Shown here: positions 1-5,141 of the stretch, in pieces
How positions within the stretch are numbered: position 1 is the stretch's first letter
Layout: every line of letters starts with the position of its first letter
Assembly: GCA_014380965.1 (NCBI GenBank)
Contig: JACMIV010000160.1
Location: 1 to 6,762, forward strand
From: Rhizobiaceae bacterium
Lineage (GTDB): Bacteria; Pseudomonadota; Alphaproteobacteria; Rhizobiales; Rhizobiaceae
Reading direction: 5' to 3'
DNA: 6,762 nucleotides
The notes under the pieces: model-generated
What the model saw: the letters and a program-made list of their open reading frames with translations, nothing else
The model's database searches: none
Told to the model about the DNA's origin: nothing
Position numbers and translations under genes: made by a program

Positions 1-5
1 CTCAT
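1..5 (-). CDS. Start codon of the gene downstream of tsaD (partial, possibly gpsA)
   Basis: Only the first five bases are inside the window. On the minus strand the tsaD stop TGA (4-2) overlaps an ATG (5-3) in the four-base ATGA arrangement typical of translationally coupled genes. A G-run (GGGGGG, about 7 bases upstream) and GAAGG could serve as ribosome binding site. In many Hyphomicrobiales the gene after tsaD is gpsA (glycerol-3-phosphate dehydrogenase), so that is the natural guess, but nothing of the protein is visible and the identity is inference only. Confidence 0.35.
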
Positions 6-1126
6 GCCTTCGCCCCCCGTCGGCCGAAGCCGATCAGCGGCGTTGCCGCTTCGTCGAGCGGCCAGCGCGAACGCACCGGTGCGTCGAGACCGTCGACCCG
101 CCCCGCTTCGAAGCGTTCGAGGCCGGCATAGGCGATCATCGCCCCGTTGTCCGTGCAAAGGAGAAGCGGCGGCGCGACGAGCCGGACACCTGCGGCCTGC
201 GCCTCCCGGTCGAGCGCGCTCCGGATCGCCCGGTTGGCTGCGACGCCGCCCGCGACCGCAAGCACCGGATCGGCAAGATCCGGATAGGCCGCACGAAACC
301 GCGCAAGCGCCCGGCCGATCCGATCGGCGAGACTGTCGGCGGCGGCCGCCTGAAAACTCGCGCAGAGATCGGCGACGTCCTGCTCCGACAGGGGAGAAGC
401 TGCCGTCGCCGCCTGCCGGACGGCGGTCTTGAGGCCAGAGAAGGAGAAGTCGAGGCGCGCCTCGCCTCTCATCGGCCGCGGCAGCGCGAAGCGCCGGGGA
501 TCGCCCATCGCCGCCCGTCGCTCGACGTTCGGCCCGCCCGGCACCGGCAGGCCCAGAAGCTTCGCCGTCTTGTCGAAGGCCTCGCCCAGCGCGTCGTCGA
601 TCGTCGTGCCCCAGCGCTCGTAGGCGCCGAGCCCCTTGACGAGGACGATCTGCGTGTGGCCGCCGGACACGAGGAGGAGGAGGTAGGGATACGCGACGGC
701 ATCCGTGAGGCGCGGCGTCAGCGCATGTCCCTCCAGATGGTTGACGCCGACGAAGGCAAGGCCCGCCCCCGCCGCCAGCGCCTTGCCCGTCATCGCGCCG
801 ACGATGAGCCCGCCGACGAGCCCCGGCCCGAGCGTCGCCGCCACCACGGAGAGATCGCGGAGCGATACGCCCGCATCGACAAGCGCCGCGCGGACGATCC
901 CGTCGATCGCTTCCACATGAGCCCGCGCGGCGATCTCCGGCACAACGCCGCCGAAGGCCGCGTGCTCCTCGACCTGGCTGAGCACGACATTGGAGAGGAT
1001 GACGGGCGCCCCGTCCGCCATGCGCCCGACCACCGCCGCCGCCGTCTCGTCGCAGCTCGTCTCGATGCCGAGGACAAGCGGTGCGGTCGGCGGGCGGGCG
1101 CGATTGAGGTCGGCGGGAGAAGGCAA
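2..1126 (-). CDS. tsaD: tRNA N6-adenosine threonylcarbamoyltransferase TsaD
   Basis: TsaD (Kae1/Qri7/YgjD family, formerly Gcp) transfers the threonylcarbamoyl group from threonylcarbamoyl-AMP to A37 of ANN-decoding tRNAs, acting in the cytoplasm with TsaB and TsaE. The protein is 374 residues from the chosen start, close to the usual 340-370. Numbered from there, it shows the N-terminal [11 protein letters not shown] motif (18-28), the metal-binding HLEGH (H130, H134), VSGGHTQI (153-160), [20 protein letters not shown], the nucleotide-binding [11 protein letters not shown], and the third metal ligand in [12 protein letters not shown] (D326). The start is a TTG at 1126: it is the closest start-like codon before the conserved core, and an AGGG lies 8 bases upstream. 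In-frame ATGs at 1234 and 1354 would translate intergenic repeat DNA and are rejected. Family identification is very secure; the start is moderately sure. The gene is divergent from the gene at 1560 and overlaps the next gene by ATGA. Confidence 0.96.
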   Translation of the reverse strand: MPSPADLNRARPPTAPLVLGIETSCDETAAAVVGRMADGAPVILSNVVLSQVEEHAAFGGVVPEIAARAHVEAIDGIVRAALVDAGVSLRDLSVVAATLGPGLVGGLIVGAMTGKALAAGAGLAFVGVNHLEGHALTPRLTDAVAYPYLLLLVSGGHTQIVLVKGLGAYERWGTTIDDALGEAFDKTAKLLGLPVPGGPNVERRAAMGDPRRFALPRPMRGEARLDFSFSGLKTAVRQAATAASPLSEQDVADLCASFQAAAADSLADRIGRALARFRAAYPDLADPVLAVAGGVAANRAIRSALDREAQAAGVRLVAPPLLLCTDNGAMIAYAGLERFEAGRVDGLDAPVRSRWPLDEAATPLIGFGRRGAKA

Positions 1127-1258
1127 ATCCGGTACCCTGAAGCGAAGATGCGTGAAACGGGAACTGCGGGATGCAGGATGGACGGCTCCTGATAGCGAAG
1201 CGCCGCCGGATTGACTATCGCCGGCGCAGGACATGGCGCTCTCCTCCCCGCTTCGGCA

Positions 1259-1288
1259 TGGATTCCAGCGCAAGGCCGGGATGACGAA
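1259..1288. repeat. Degraded copy of a dispersed palindromic repeat
   Basis: The 14-mer GGCCGGGATGACGA at 1274-1287 is identical to the right arm of the intact hairpin repeat at 5962-5992. The left half here (TGGATTCCAGCGCAA) does not pair with it, so this is a partial or diverged copy. Repeats containing the 'CCGGGATGAC' core are common between genes in alphaproteobacteria. Its position inside the apparent 5' extension of tsaD is the main reason for starting tsaD at 1126. Confidence 0.6.
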
Positions 1289-1445
1289 GCTTTCAAGGGT
1301 GAGCCTTTTCCACAACGCCGATCGGTCCTTGCGGGACTGCCCCGCTGCGGGCACACGAGAAGCGCGGCAATCGACCTGGTGCCCGCCTCCTTCTTGTGTT
1401 GATGACCGGATAAGCCGATTTCCTTGCGGCCTGCGTCTCGATATA

Positions 1446-1463
1446 GCTTCACTGGGGTGAAGC
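1446..1463. promoter_or_regulatory. Small perfect inverted repeat upstream of the cyclic-nucleotide-binding gene
   Basis: GCTTCAC and GTGAAGC form perfect 7-bp arms around a TGGG loop, about 95 bases upstream of the ATG at 1560. It overlaps the end of the TATAGC element at 1442-1447. It could be an operator or a leader hairpin; no known binding-site consensus is matched, so the role is open. Confidence 0.35.
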
Positions 1464-1559
1464 GGCGGTACGGACGTTTAGCGTTCGGCGGGGGGCGAGG
1501 CCCGCAGCCTGGCATGGCTTTGCGTGGGCACGCGGCACGAGGGGAGCGATCGACGCCGC

Positions 1560-2024
1560 ATGAGCCTTGAAAGCGACATCGCGGTGTTGAGGGACGTCCC
1601 GCTCTTTGCCGAGCTCAGCGCGGACCAGCTCCGGCTTCTCGCCTTCGGTGCCGAGCACAGGCGCCTTCGCTCCGGCGAAACCCTGTTTCGCGCCTCCGCG
1701 AGGGCCGATGCAGGCTTCGTCGTCGCCACCGGCGAGGTCGTCTTGACGACGACGACGCCGAAGGGCGAGAAGACCGTCGGCCGTCATGGCCCTGGCACGC
1801 TCCTCGGGGAACTCGCCCTCGTCACCGAGACGCGCCGCCCTGCCACCGCGGTCACCACCTGCGACTGCGACGTCATCCGCATCCCCCGCGCGCTGTTTCG
1901 CCGGATGCTCGAGGAGTATCCCGAAATCGCCTTCGCCCTCCACAACAGGATCGCGGACGACCTCGGCAGGATGACGGCGGACATCATGGCGCTCGAAGAG
2001 CGCTTCGATCCGGCAGATCGCTGA
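1560..2024 (+). CDS. Small cyclic nucleotide-binding domain protein, no DNA-binding domain
   Basis: The 154-residue protein is a single CRP-type cyclic nucleotide-binding domain (PF00027 fold). Visible elements are the N-terminal helix with LRDVPLFAELS (10-20), the beta-roll with the LRSGETLFRASARADAGFVVATGEV stretch (in two parts, 36-60), and a phosphate-binding cassette beginning GELALVTE (83-90) and continuing TRRPATAV. A C-terminal helix (about 111-148) ends the protein where CRP/FNR proteins would have a winged helix, so it is not a transcription factor by itself. The cassette keeps Glu84 and Arg93, but Pro94 stands where CRP has Ser83. The start is ATG 1560 with GAGGGGAG (1539-1546) upstream, although the 13-base gap is long. 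A GTG at 1524 is also in frame, but would add twelve polar residues that look untranslated. Single-domain relatives are common in alphaproteobacteria and have no general assigned function. Confidence 0.88.
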   Translation: MSLESDIAVLRDVPLFAELSADQLRLLAFGAEHRRLRSGETLFRASARADAGFVVATGEVVLTTTTPKGEKTVGRHGPGTLLGELALVTETRRPATAVTTCDCDVIRIPRALFRRMLEEYPEIAFALHNRIADDLGRMTADIMALEERFDPADR

Positions 2025-2057
2025 GGCGGCAAGCCGCCCGCCACCGGGCGATCGCCC
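2025..2057. terminator. Two back-to-back palindromes filling a convergent gap (likely bidirectional terminator)
   Basis: The 33 bases between two convergent stop codons consist almost wholly of two palindromes. GGCGGC-AA-GCCGCC (2025-2038) begins right after the plus-strand stop, and GGGCGATCGCCC (2046-2057) ends right before the minus-strand stop. Either could fold as a short GC-rich hairpin in both transcripts. Neither is followed by a T-tract, so if they terminate transcription it is as non-canonical hairpins. Confidence 0.5.
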
Positions 2058-2462
2058 TCAATCCTCGGCCAGGAACGCCGCGTCGATCGGCGGGCGGATG
2101 GCGTTGAGGATGTGGTTGGTCTTGGCGGCGGTGGCGACAATGCGCAGGAGTTCGGCCTGTTCGGCCGCGGTCATTCCCTTGGCGCGGGCGGAGGCCAGAT
2201 GCGAATGCGTGCAGTAGTCGCAGGCATTCGCGATGGAGACGGCCGCGTAGATCATCTCCTTCGTCTTCGGATCGATCAGCGACGGGATCGCAAGGACGGC
2301 TTTGACGTCCCGCCAGACCTCTTCCAGCAGGGCGGGATCGAAAGCGAGATAGCGCCAGACATTGTTGACGAAATCGCTGCCGCGGGTTTCGCGGATGTCG
2401 TCGAACACCGCCTTGACGCGAGGATCGGCCTCGGGGTCGGCAGGCGGTTTCACGGTTGCCAT
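2058..2462 (-). CDS. AhpD-like carboxymuconolactone decarboxylase family protein
   Basis: This 134-residue protein belongs to the CMD/AhpD superfamily (PF02627). The key segment is KEMIYAAVSIANACDYCTHSH (68-88, read as KEMIYAAVSIAN then ACDYCTHSH). Glu69, Cys81, Cys84 and His88 reproduce exactly the spacing of the AhpD active site (E-x11-C-x2-C-x3-H), the proton-relay and redox dithiol of alkylhydroperoxidase. This points to peroxidase or disulfide-reductase chemistry rather than lactone decarboxylation, which lacks the CxxC. No signal peptide is seen, so it is probably cytoplasmic. The start at 2462 has a strong AGGAGG about 6 bases upstream; a longer frame to 2609 runs into the upstream gene and is arginine-rich. 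It starts 35 bases after the stop of the cyclase-family gene, in the same direction, so the two are likely one operon. The substrate is unknown. Confidence 0.9.
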   Translation of the reverse strand: MATVKPPADPEADPRVKAVFDDIRETRGSDFVNNVWRYLAFDPALLEEVWRDVKAVLAIPSLIDPKTKEMIYAAVSIANACDYCTHSHLASARAKGMTAAEQAELLRIVATAAKTNHILNAIRPPIDAAFLAED

Positions 2463-2467
2463 GGCGC

Positions 2468-2474
2468 TCCTCCT
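2468..2474 (-). promoter_or_regulatory. Strong ribosome binding site for the AhpD-like gene
   Basis: The minus strand reads GGAGGAGGAG just before the ATG at 2462, with a consensus AGGAGG core about 6 bases away. It fixes the start and shows that this gene is translated independently of the upstream cistron. Confidence 0.7.
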
Positions 2475-2497
2475 CCGCCGTCTCGGTTCCCCTCGCG

Positions 2498-3325
2498 TCA
2501 GACGAGGGTGAACACCCGCGCAGGTCCCCCTGTGCCGCCGGCATGTTTCGGCGCTCCGACGACCAGCGTTCCTCCCGTCGCCGGCACGGCGTCGAGATTG
2601 GCGAGGCACTCGATCCCCCAGCGGTTGCTCGGCAGCCAGGCATAGTGGAACGCGAAGTCGGGCGAGGCGCCGATATCGAGCGACAACGTGTCGGATGCGA
2701 CGCCGGAAACGTCGGCCTCCTCGATCAGCATCTTGGCGGCTTCGGCATGGAAGCCCGGGAAGTGCATCTTGCCCGCGGCATCCGCGTTGCGGAACTTCGG
2801 CGTGCCGAGATGCTGCGCCCAGCCCGAGTTCATCGCGAGGCAGCAGCCGGCCGGCAGGGCGCCGTTGGCCGCGATCCAGGCCTTGATGTCGTCGGGCGTC
2901 ACCACGGCATCCGCGTCGGCCGCGGCCTTCTCCCGAATGTCGATCACGGCGAGCGGCACGACGAGCTTCTCGACGGGAATCTTGTCGACCGAGGTGCCGT
3001 CGGCGGAAAAATGCAGCGGCGAGTCGATATGCGTGCCGGTGTGCTCGTTGACCCGGAGCTCCTTCAGATTGAACTTGTGCTCCGCATAGTTGAACACCTG
3101 CGTCTGAAAGAACTGCTGCTCTCCGAAGAAGGTCGGAAAATCCTCCGTCAGCGTATGGCTCATGTCGGTGACGGACGAATGCGTCATCGCGTGAGCCGGA
3201 GCCAAGCCGCCGATCCCTGCAGCGACCGCCGCAACACCTGCCGTCGCAACCGCGGAGGCGCGGAAGAAGTCCCGCCGGCTCAGCATGCGGTTCGTCACCG
3301 AATGGATCACGCAGGCGTCACACAT
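2498..3325 (-). CDS. Tat-exported cyclase family protein (metal-dependent hydrolase)
   Basis: The 275-residue protein is of the cyclase/kynurenine-formamidase-like family (PF04199). After a cysteine-containing leader it has a twin-arginine signal peptide: SRRDFFRASA (16-25), then an Ala/Gly-rich hydrophobic stretch, with likely cleavage after AHA (46). The zinc-binding signature HTGTHIDSPLH (95-105) gives ligands His95, His99, Asp101 and His105. Further family marks are NSGW (166-169), the C-terminal IECLANLD with Glu239, and the closing GGTGGPARVFTLV. Known members hydrolyse small amides or lactones such as N-formylkynurenine or isatin; the substrate here cannot be read from sequence. Export by Tat implies a folded metalloenzyme acting in the periplasm. 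AGGAGA about 8 bases before ATG 3325 supports this start over Met14, which has no ribosome binding site. It is followed after 35 bases by the AhpD-like gene. Confidence 0.92.
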   Translation of the reverse strand: MCDACVIHSVTNRMLSRRDFFRASAVATAGVAAVAAGIGGLAPAHAMTHSSVTDMSHTLTEDFPTFFGEQQFFQTQVFNYAEHKFNLKELRVNEHTGTHIDSPLHFSADGTSVDKIPVEKLVVPLAVIDIREKAAADADAVVTPDDIKAWIAANGALPAGCCLAMNSGWAQHLGTPKFRNADAAGKMHFPGFHAEAAKMLIEEADVSGVASDTLSLDIGASPDFAFHYAWLPSNRWGIECLANLDAVPATGGTLVVGAPKHAGGTGGPARVFTLV

Positions 3326-3401
3326 GGCGAGGTCTCCTGTCTCGACGTCGTGCGGACAGCGCGACGTTCCGGCACGAAGTTTGGGGCTCCGAGCGGCGGC
3401 A

Positions 3402-3430
3402 GGTCAATGACGATCTTTCGCAGATCTTTC
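3402..3430 (-). promoter_or_regulatory. Candidate promoter and direct-repeat operator of the cyclase/AhpD-like unit
   Basis: On the minus strand two identical 8-mers, GAAAGATC (3430-3423 and 3419-3412), are spaced 11 bases start to start, about one helical turn. Four bases later comes TTGACC (3407-3402), a good -35 element. A -10 at the expected distance is poor (CAAACT region). The arrangement is that of an activator site abutting a -35 box, some 75-105 bases ahead of ATG 3325. This is inference from pattern only. Confidence 0.35.
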
Positions 3431-3439
3431 ACCGGATTG

Positions 3440-3463
3440 CGGGACTCCCGGTCGCCGGCGACC
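3440..3463. terminator. Adjacent palindromes downstream of xth (possible terminator)
   Basis: GGTCGCCGGCGACC (3450-3463) is a perfect 14-bp palindrome starting 7 bases after the xth stop in the direction of transcription. CGGGA-C-TCCCG (3440-3450) abuts it. They could form short GC-rich hairpins ending the xth transcript, but no T-tract follows. An operator role for the divergence from the cyclase unit is less likely, since both genes run the same way. Confidence 0.35.
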
Positions 3464-3470
3464 CACCGCC

Positions 3471-4274
3471 TCAAAGATTCAGCGTCACCATGACAGGCAC
3501 GTGGTCCGAGGGTCGTTCCCAGCCGCGGGCGTCCTTCAGCACTTCGTAGCGGGCAAGACGGGGCACGAGGTCGGCCGAGCCCCAGACGTGGTCGAGACGC
3601 CGGCCCTTGTCCGCGCCGCGCCAATCCTTCGCCCGGTAGCTCCACCAGGTGTAGAGCTTTTGCTCGAGCGGCACTTGCGCGCGCACGAGATCGGCCCAGT
3701 GGCCTTCCGTCATGATGCGGATGAGGCCGTCGGTCTCGACGGGCGTATGGGAGACGATCTTGAGGAGCTGCTTGTGCGACCAGACGTCGGTCTCGAAGGG
3801 CGCGATGTTGAGGTCGCCGACGAGGATCGAGGAGACGTCCGGTTCGGAAAGCGCGCTGACGAGCCGCATCTCGTCGATGAAGTCGAGCTTGTGGCCGAAT
3901 TTCGCGTTGATCGTCCGGTCCGGCTCGTCGCCGCCGGCCGGCACGTAGAAGTTATGGATGCGAAGGCGTTGTGCCCCGACGTCGAGTCGAACGGACAGGT
4001 GCCGCGAGTCGCCGACGGCGCAGAAGTCCCGGCGCGTCTCGTCGAACAGCGGATGCTTCGAGAGCGTCGCGACTCCGTGATAGCCCTTCTGCCCGTGGAC
4101 CGCGATATGCTCGTAGCCGAGCGCCTTCAAGGTCGTGCCGGGGAAGAGCTCCTTCGGGCACTTGGTCTCTTGCAGGCAGAGAACGTCGGGGTCGTAAGTT
4201 CGAAGGAAATGCTCGACCAGCGGCAGCCTGAGGCGAACCGAGTTGATGTTCCAGGTGGCGATCGTGAAGGGCAT
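3471..4274 (-). CDS. xthA: Exodeoxyribonuclease III (AP endonuclease)
   Basis: This 267-residue cytoplasmic enzyme of the ExoIII branch of the endonuclease/exonuclease/phosphatase fold cleaves DNA 5' of abasic sites and removes 3' blocking groups in base excision repair. E. coli Xth is 268 residues. All catalytic motifs are present: ATWNINS (N9), LQETK (Glu36, metal), KGYHGVATLSK (63-73), NFYVPAGG (Tyr110), VGDLNIAP (Asp154, Asn156), GRRLDHVWGSADL (Asp228) and PSDHVPV (Asp257-His258). The N-terminus MPFTIATWNINS starts as usual for the family, so ATG 4274 is sound, though no clear Shine-Dalgarno is seen upstream. In Hyphomicrobiales, xth commonly lies near lolA and ftsK, as here. Nothing is missing or odd in the protein. 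Confidence 0.97.
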   Translation of the reverse strand: MPFTIATWNINSVRLRLPLVEHFLRTYDPDVLCLQETKCPKELFPGTTLKALGYEHIAVHGQKGYHGVATLSKHPLFDETRRDFCAVGDSRHLSVRLDVGAQRLRIHNFYVPAGGDEPDRTINAKFGHKLDFIDEMRLVSALSEPDVSSILVGDLNIAPFETDVWSHKQLLKIVSHTPVETDGLIRIMTEGHWADLVRAQVPLEQKLYTWWSYRAKDWRGADKGRRLDHVWGSADLVPRLARYEVLKDARGWERPSDHVPVMVTLNL

Positions 4275-4393
4275 GGATGGTCCGGACCGGGGATGACCGC
4301 GCCCTTATGCGAGCCGGAGCCGGGCCGCGCAAGGATCGGCACGGCGGGAGGCGTCCCCTATCGCCCAACGACAAGCGGTGAAGCGATGCTCAC

Positions 4394-4446
4394 GACCCCT
4401 CATCCTGAGCCTGTCGAATCCTGAGCCTGTCGAAGGACGAGGGGTC
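4394..4446. repeat. Dispersed palindromic repeat with internal 16-bp tandem duplication
   Basis: GACCCCTC (4394-4401) and GAGGGGTC (4439-4446) are perfect 8-bp arms. Inside, ATCCTGAGCCTGTCGA occurs twice in tandem without a mismatch (4402-4417, 4418-4433). The CCTCATCCTGAGC... / ...CGAAGGACGAGG pattern is a well-known intergenic repeat of alphaproteobacteria; the usual form has the inner unit once. It lies 26 bases past the stop of the unrecognised gene at 4473, on the side where its transcript would end, and could form a terminator-like hairpin. Confidence 0.75.
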
Positions 4447-4472
4447 CGGTAGGACGGCCGATGGAGAACCGA

Positions 4473-4967
4473 TCAGACGTAGTCGCCGAGATAGGTCTCG
4501 CCCGGGCCGACATGGGCGACCACGCGGAAGGGCAGCGGCGCGGTCAGCTCGAACTGCGGGATGCCGCTGCCGGGCGGATAGTCGAGTTCGCCGAAAGCCT
4601 CCGCGACCGGAACCACCTTCGCAAGCCGACCGGGCCCCGAAAGGAAGAAGGTCTCCTTCAGCGTCCGCGACTTCAGCGAGAAGACCTTGACGCCGGAACG
4701 CAGCAGCGATTCCTCGGCCGTCGGCGTATCGCTGCGAACATGCCCCTGCGCCCGCCCTCCCGACATCTGGGAATAGCCGCGGTACTCGAACTGGTCGGGG
4801 GCCGGCATCTGCTGGAGGAAGAGCAGCCACCAGCCGGACGAAAGACGACCCTTCCGGTAGCCGAGCCGCCGCTCGATCTCCTCGCCCGCCTGCGAGCGCA
4901 GATAGAGCGCGTGGGTGAAGAAACCGGCCATCGAGACGGTCTGTCCGACCGAAAGGGGTGCTCTCAT
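4473..4967 (-). CDS. Unrecognised conserved-looking protein, 164 residues
   Basis: I do not recognise this protein. It has a balanced, globular-looking composition, with aromatic-rich segments SSGWWLLFLQQMPAPDQFEY (43-62) and RGYSQMSGG (63-71), and a short amphipathic opening MRAPLSVGQTVSMAGFF. There is no signal peptide, no transmembrane span long enough to call, and no Cys or obvious metal site. A proline/glycine-rich stretch (GELDYPPGSGIP, 126-137) precedes a C-terminal beta-like segment ending GETYLGDYV. The start at 4967 is preferred because a GAGG lies 11 bases upstream; the in-frame ATG at 5009 sits at the arm of an inverted repeat and has no ribosome binding site. It lies between lolA and xth on the same strand, with 174 and 198 bases of non-coding DNA on either side, so co-transcription is possible but not shown. 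The reverse-strand reading is Arg/Glu-rich and looks like a shadow. Confidence 0.7.
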   Translation of the reverse strand: MRAPLSVGQTVSMAGFFTHALYLRSQAGEEIERRLGYRKGRLSSGWWLLFLQQMPAPDQFEYRGYSQMSGGRAQGHVRSDTPTAEESLLRSGVKVFSLKSRTLKETFFLSGPGRLAKVVPVAEAFGELDYPPGSGIPQFELTAPLPFRVVAHVGPGETYLGDYV

Positions 4968-5008
4968 CGCTTCGCCGTCCTCACCGGATCGTCCCGTCGG
5001 ACGCGCCA

Positions 5009-5044
5009 CCCGTTGCCCGGCCAGACGCGGCGTCGGGCAACGGG
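5009..5044. repeat. Perfect 11-bp-arm inverted repeat between lolA and the unrecognised gene
   Basis: CCCGTTGCCCG (5009-5019) and CGGGCAACGGG (5034-5044) pair perfectly around a 14-base loop, which itself holds a nested GACGC-G-GCGTC (5024-5034, sharing one base with the right arm). It lies 42 bases upstream of the start at 4967 and about 100 bases after the lolA stop. It could end the lolA transcript, form a leader structure for the next gene, or be an operator. No T-tract follows on the minus strand. Confidence 0.55.
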
Positions 5045-5063
5045 AAGAAAGGTGGGCGATCGC

Positions 5064-5075
5064 GACGACGTCGTC
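5064..5075. promoter_or_regulatory. Perfect 12-bp palindrome in the lolA downstream gap
   Basis: GACGACGTCGTC reads the same on both strands. It lies 20 bases from the inverted repeat at 5009-5044, within the 174-base gap between lolA and the unrecognised gene. It could be a dimeric regulator site or chance in GC-rich DNA; I know of no matching consensus. Confidence 0.25.
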
Positions 5076-5141
5076 AAATCATCGTTTCCGGACGAAAAAA
5101 GGGCGGCCTCGATCTCGCTTCTCCCGGCGCGCCGAGCAGGT

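Larger units (their letters stand above)
1127..1559. other. Gene-free divergent intergenic region
   Basis: This stretch separates tsaD (minus) from the cyclic-nucleotide-binding-domain gene (plus) and should hold both promoters. Open frames through it read as arginine- and serine-rich low-quality protein and cross repeat DNA, so I see no gene. It contains a degraded palindromic repeat around 1259-1288, a 7-bp-arm hairpin at 1446-1463, and a TATAGC (1442-1447) that resembles a -10 box but has no well-spaced -35. No promoter can be called with confidence. Confidence 0.6.

Noticed and set aside
1127..1354. N-terminal extension of tsaD to the ATG at 1354 or 1234
   Set aside because: The added residues are Arg/Ser-rich, unlike any TsaD N-terminus, and cross a palindromic repeat (1259-1288).
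1399..1447. FNR/FixK-type box or sigma-70 promoter before the cyclic-nucleotide-binding gene
   Set aside because: TTGAT at 1399 has no matching ATCAA half-site, and the TATAGC at 1442 has only a TTGCGG 12 bases upstream, too close for a -35.
2058..3325. Toxin-antitoxin or defence pair
   Set aside because: Both proteins fall in enzyme families with intact active sites and one is a Tat substrate; nothing resembles a toxin, nuclease or immunity protein.
2456..3493. 345-codon plus-strand open frame opposite the cyclase gene
   Set aside because: It is the antisense shadow of a protein with clear metal-site and Tat motifs, continues through intergenic DNA, and shows no recognisable domain.
3501..4424. 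307-codon plus-strand open frame opposite xth
   Set aside because: It is antisense to exonuclease III, which carries all catalytic motifs, and it ends inside the repeat at 4394-4446.
4394..4446. CRISPR array
   Set aside because: There are only two 16-bp units, directly adjacent with no spacers, inside a known kind of intergenic palindromic repeat.
5095..5141. Intrinsic terminator for lolA using the six-T run at 5100-5095 on the minus strand
   Set aside because: The T-run is preceded by GC-rich sequence, but only a four-base stem could be found before it, too weak to call.
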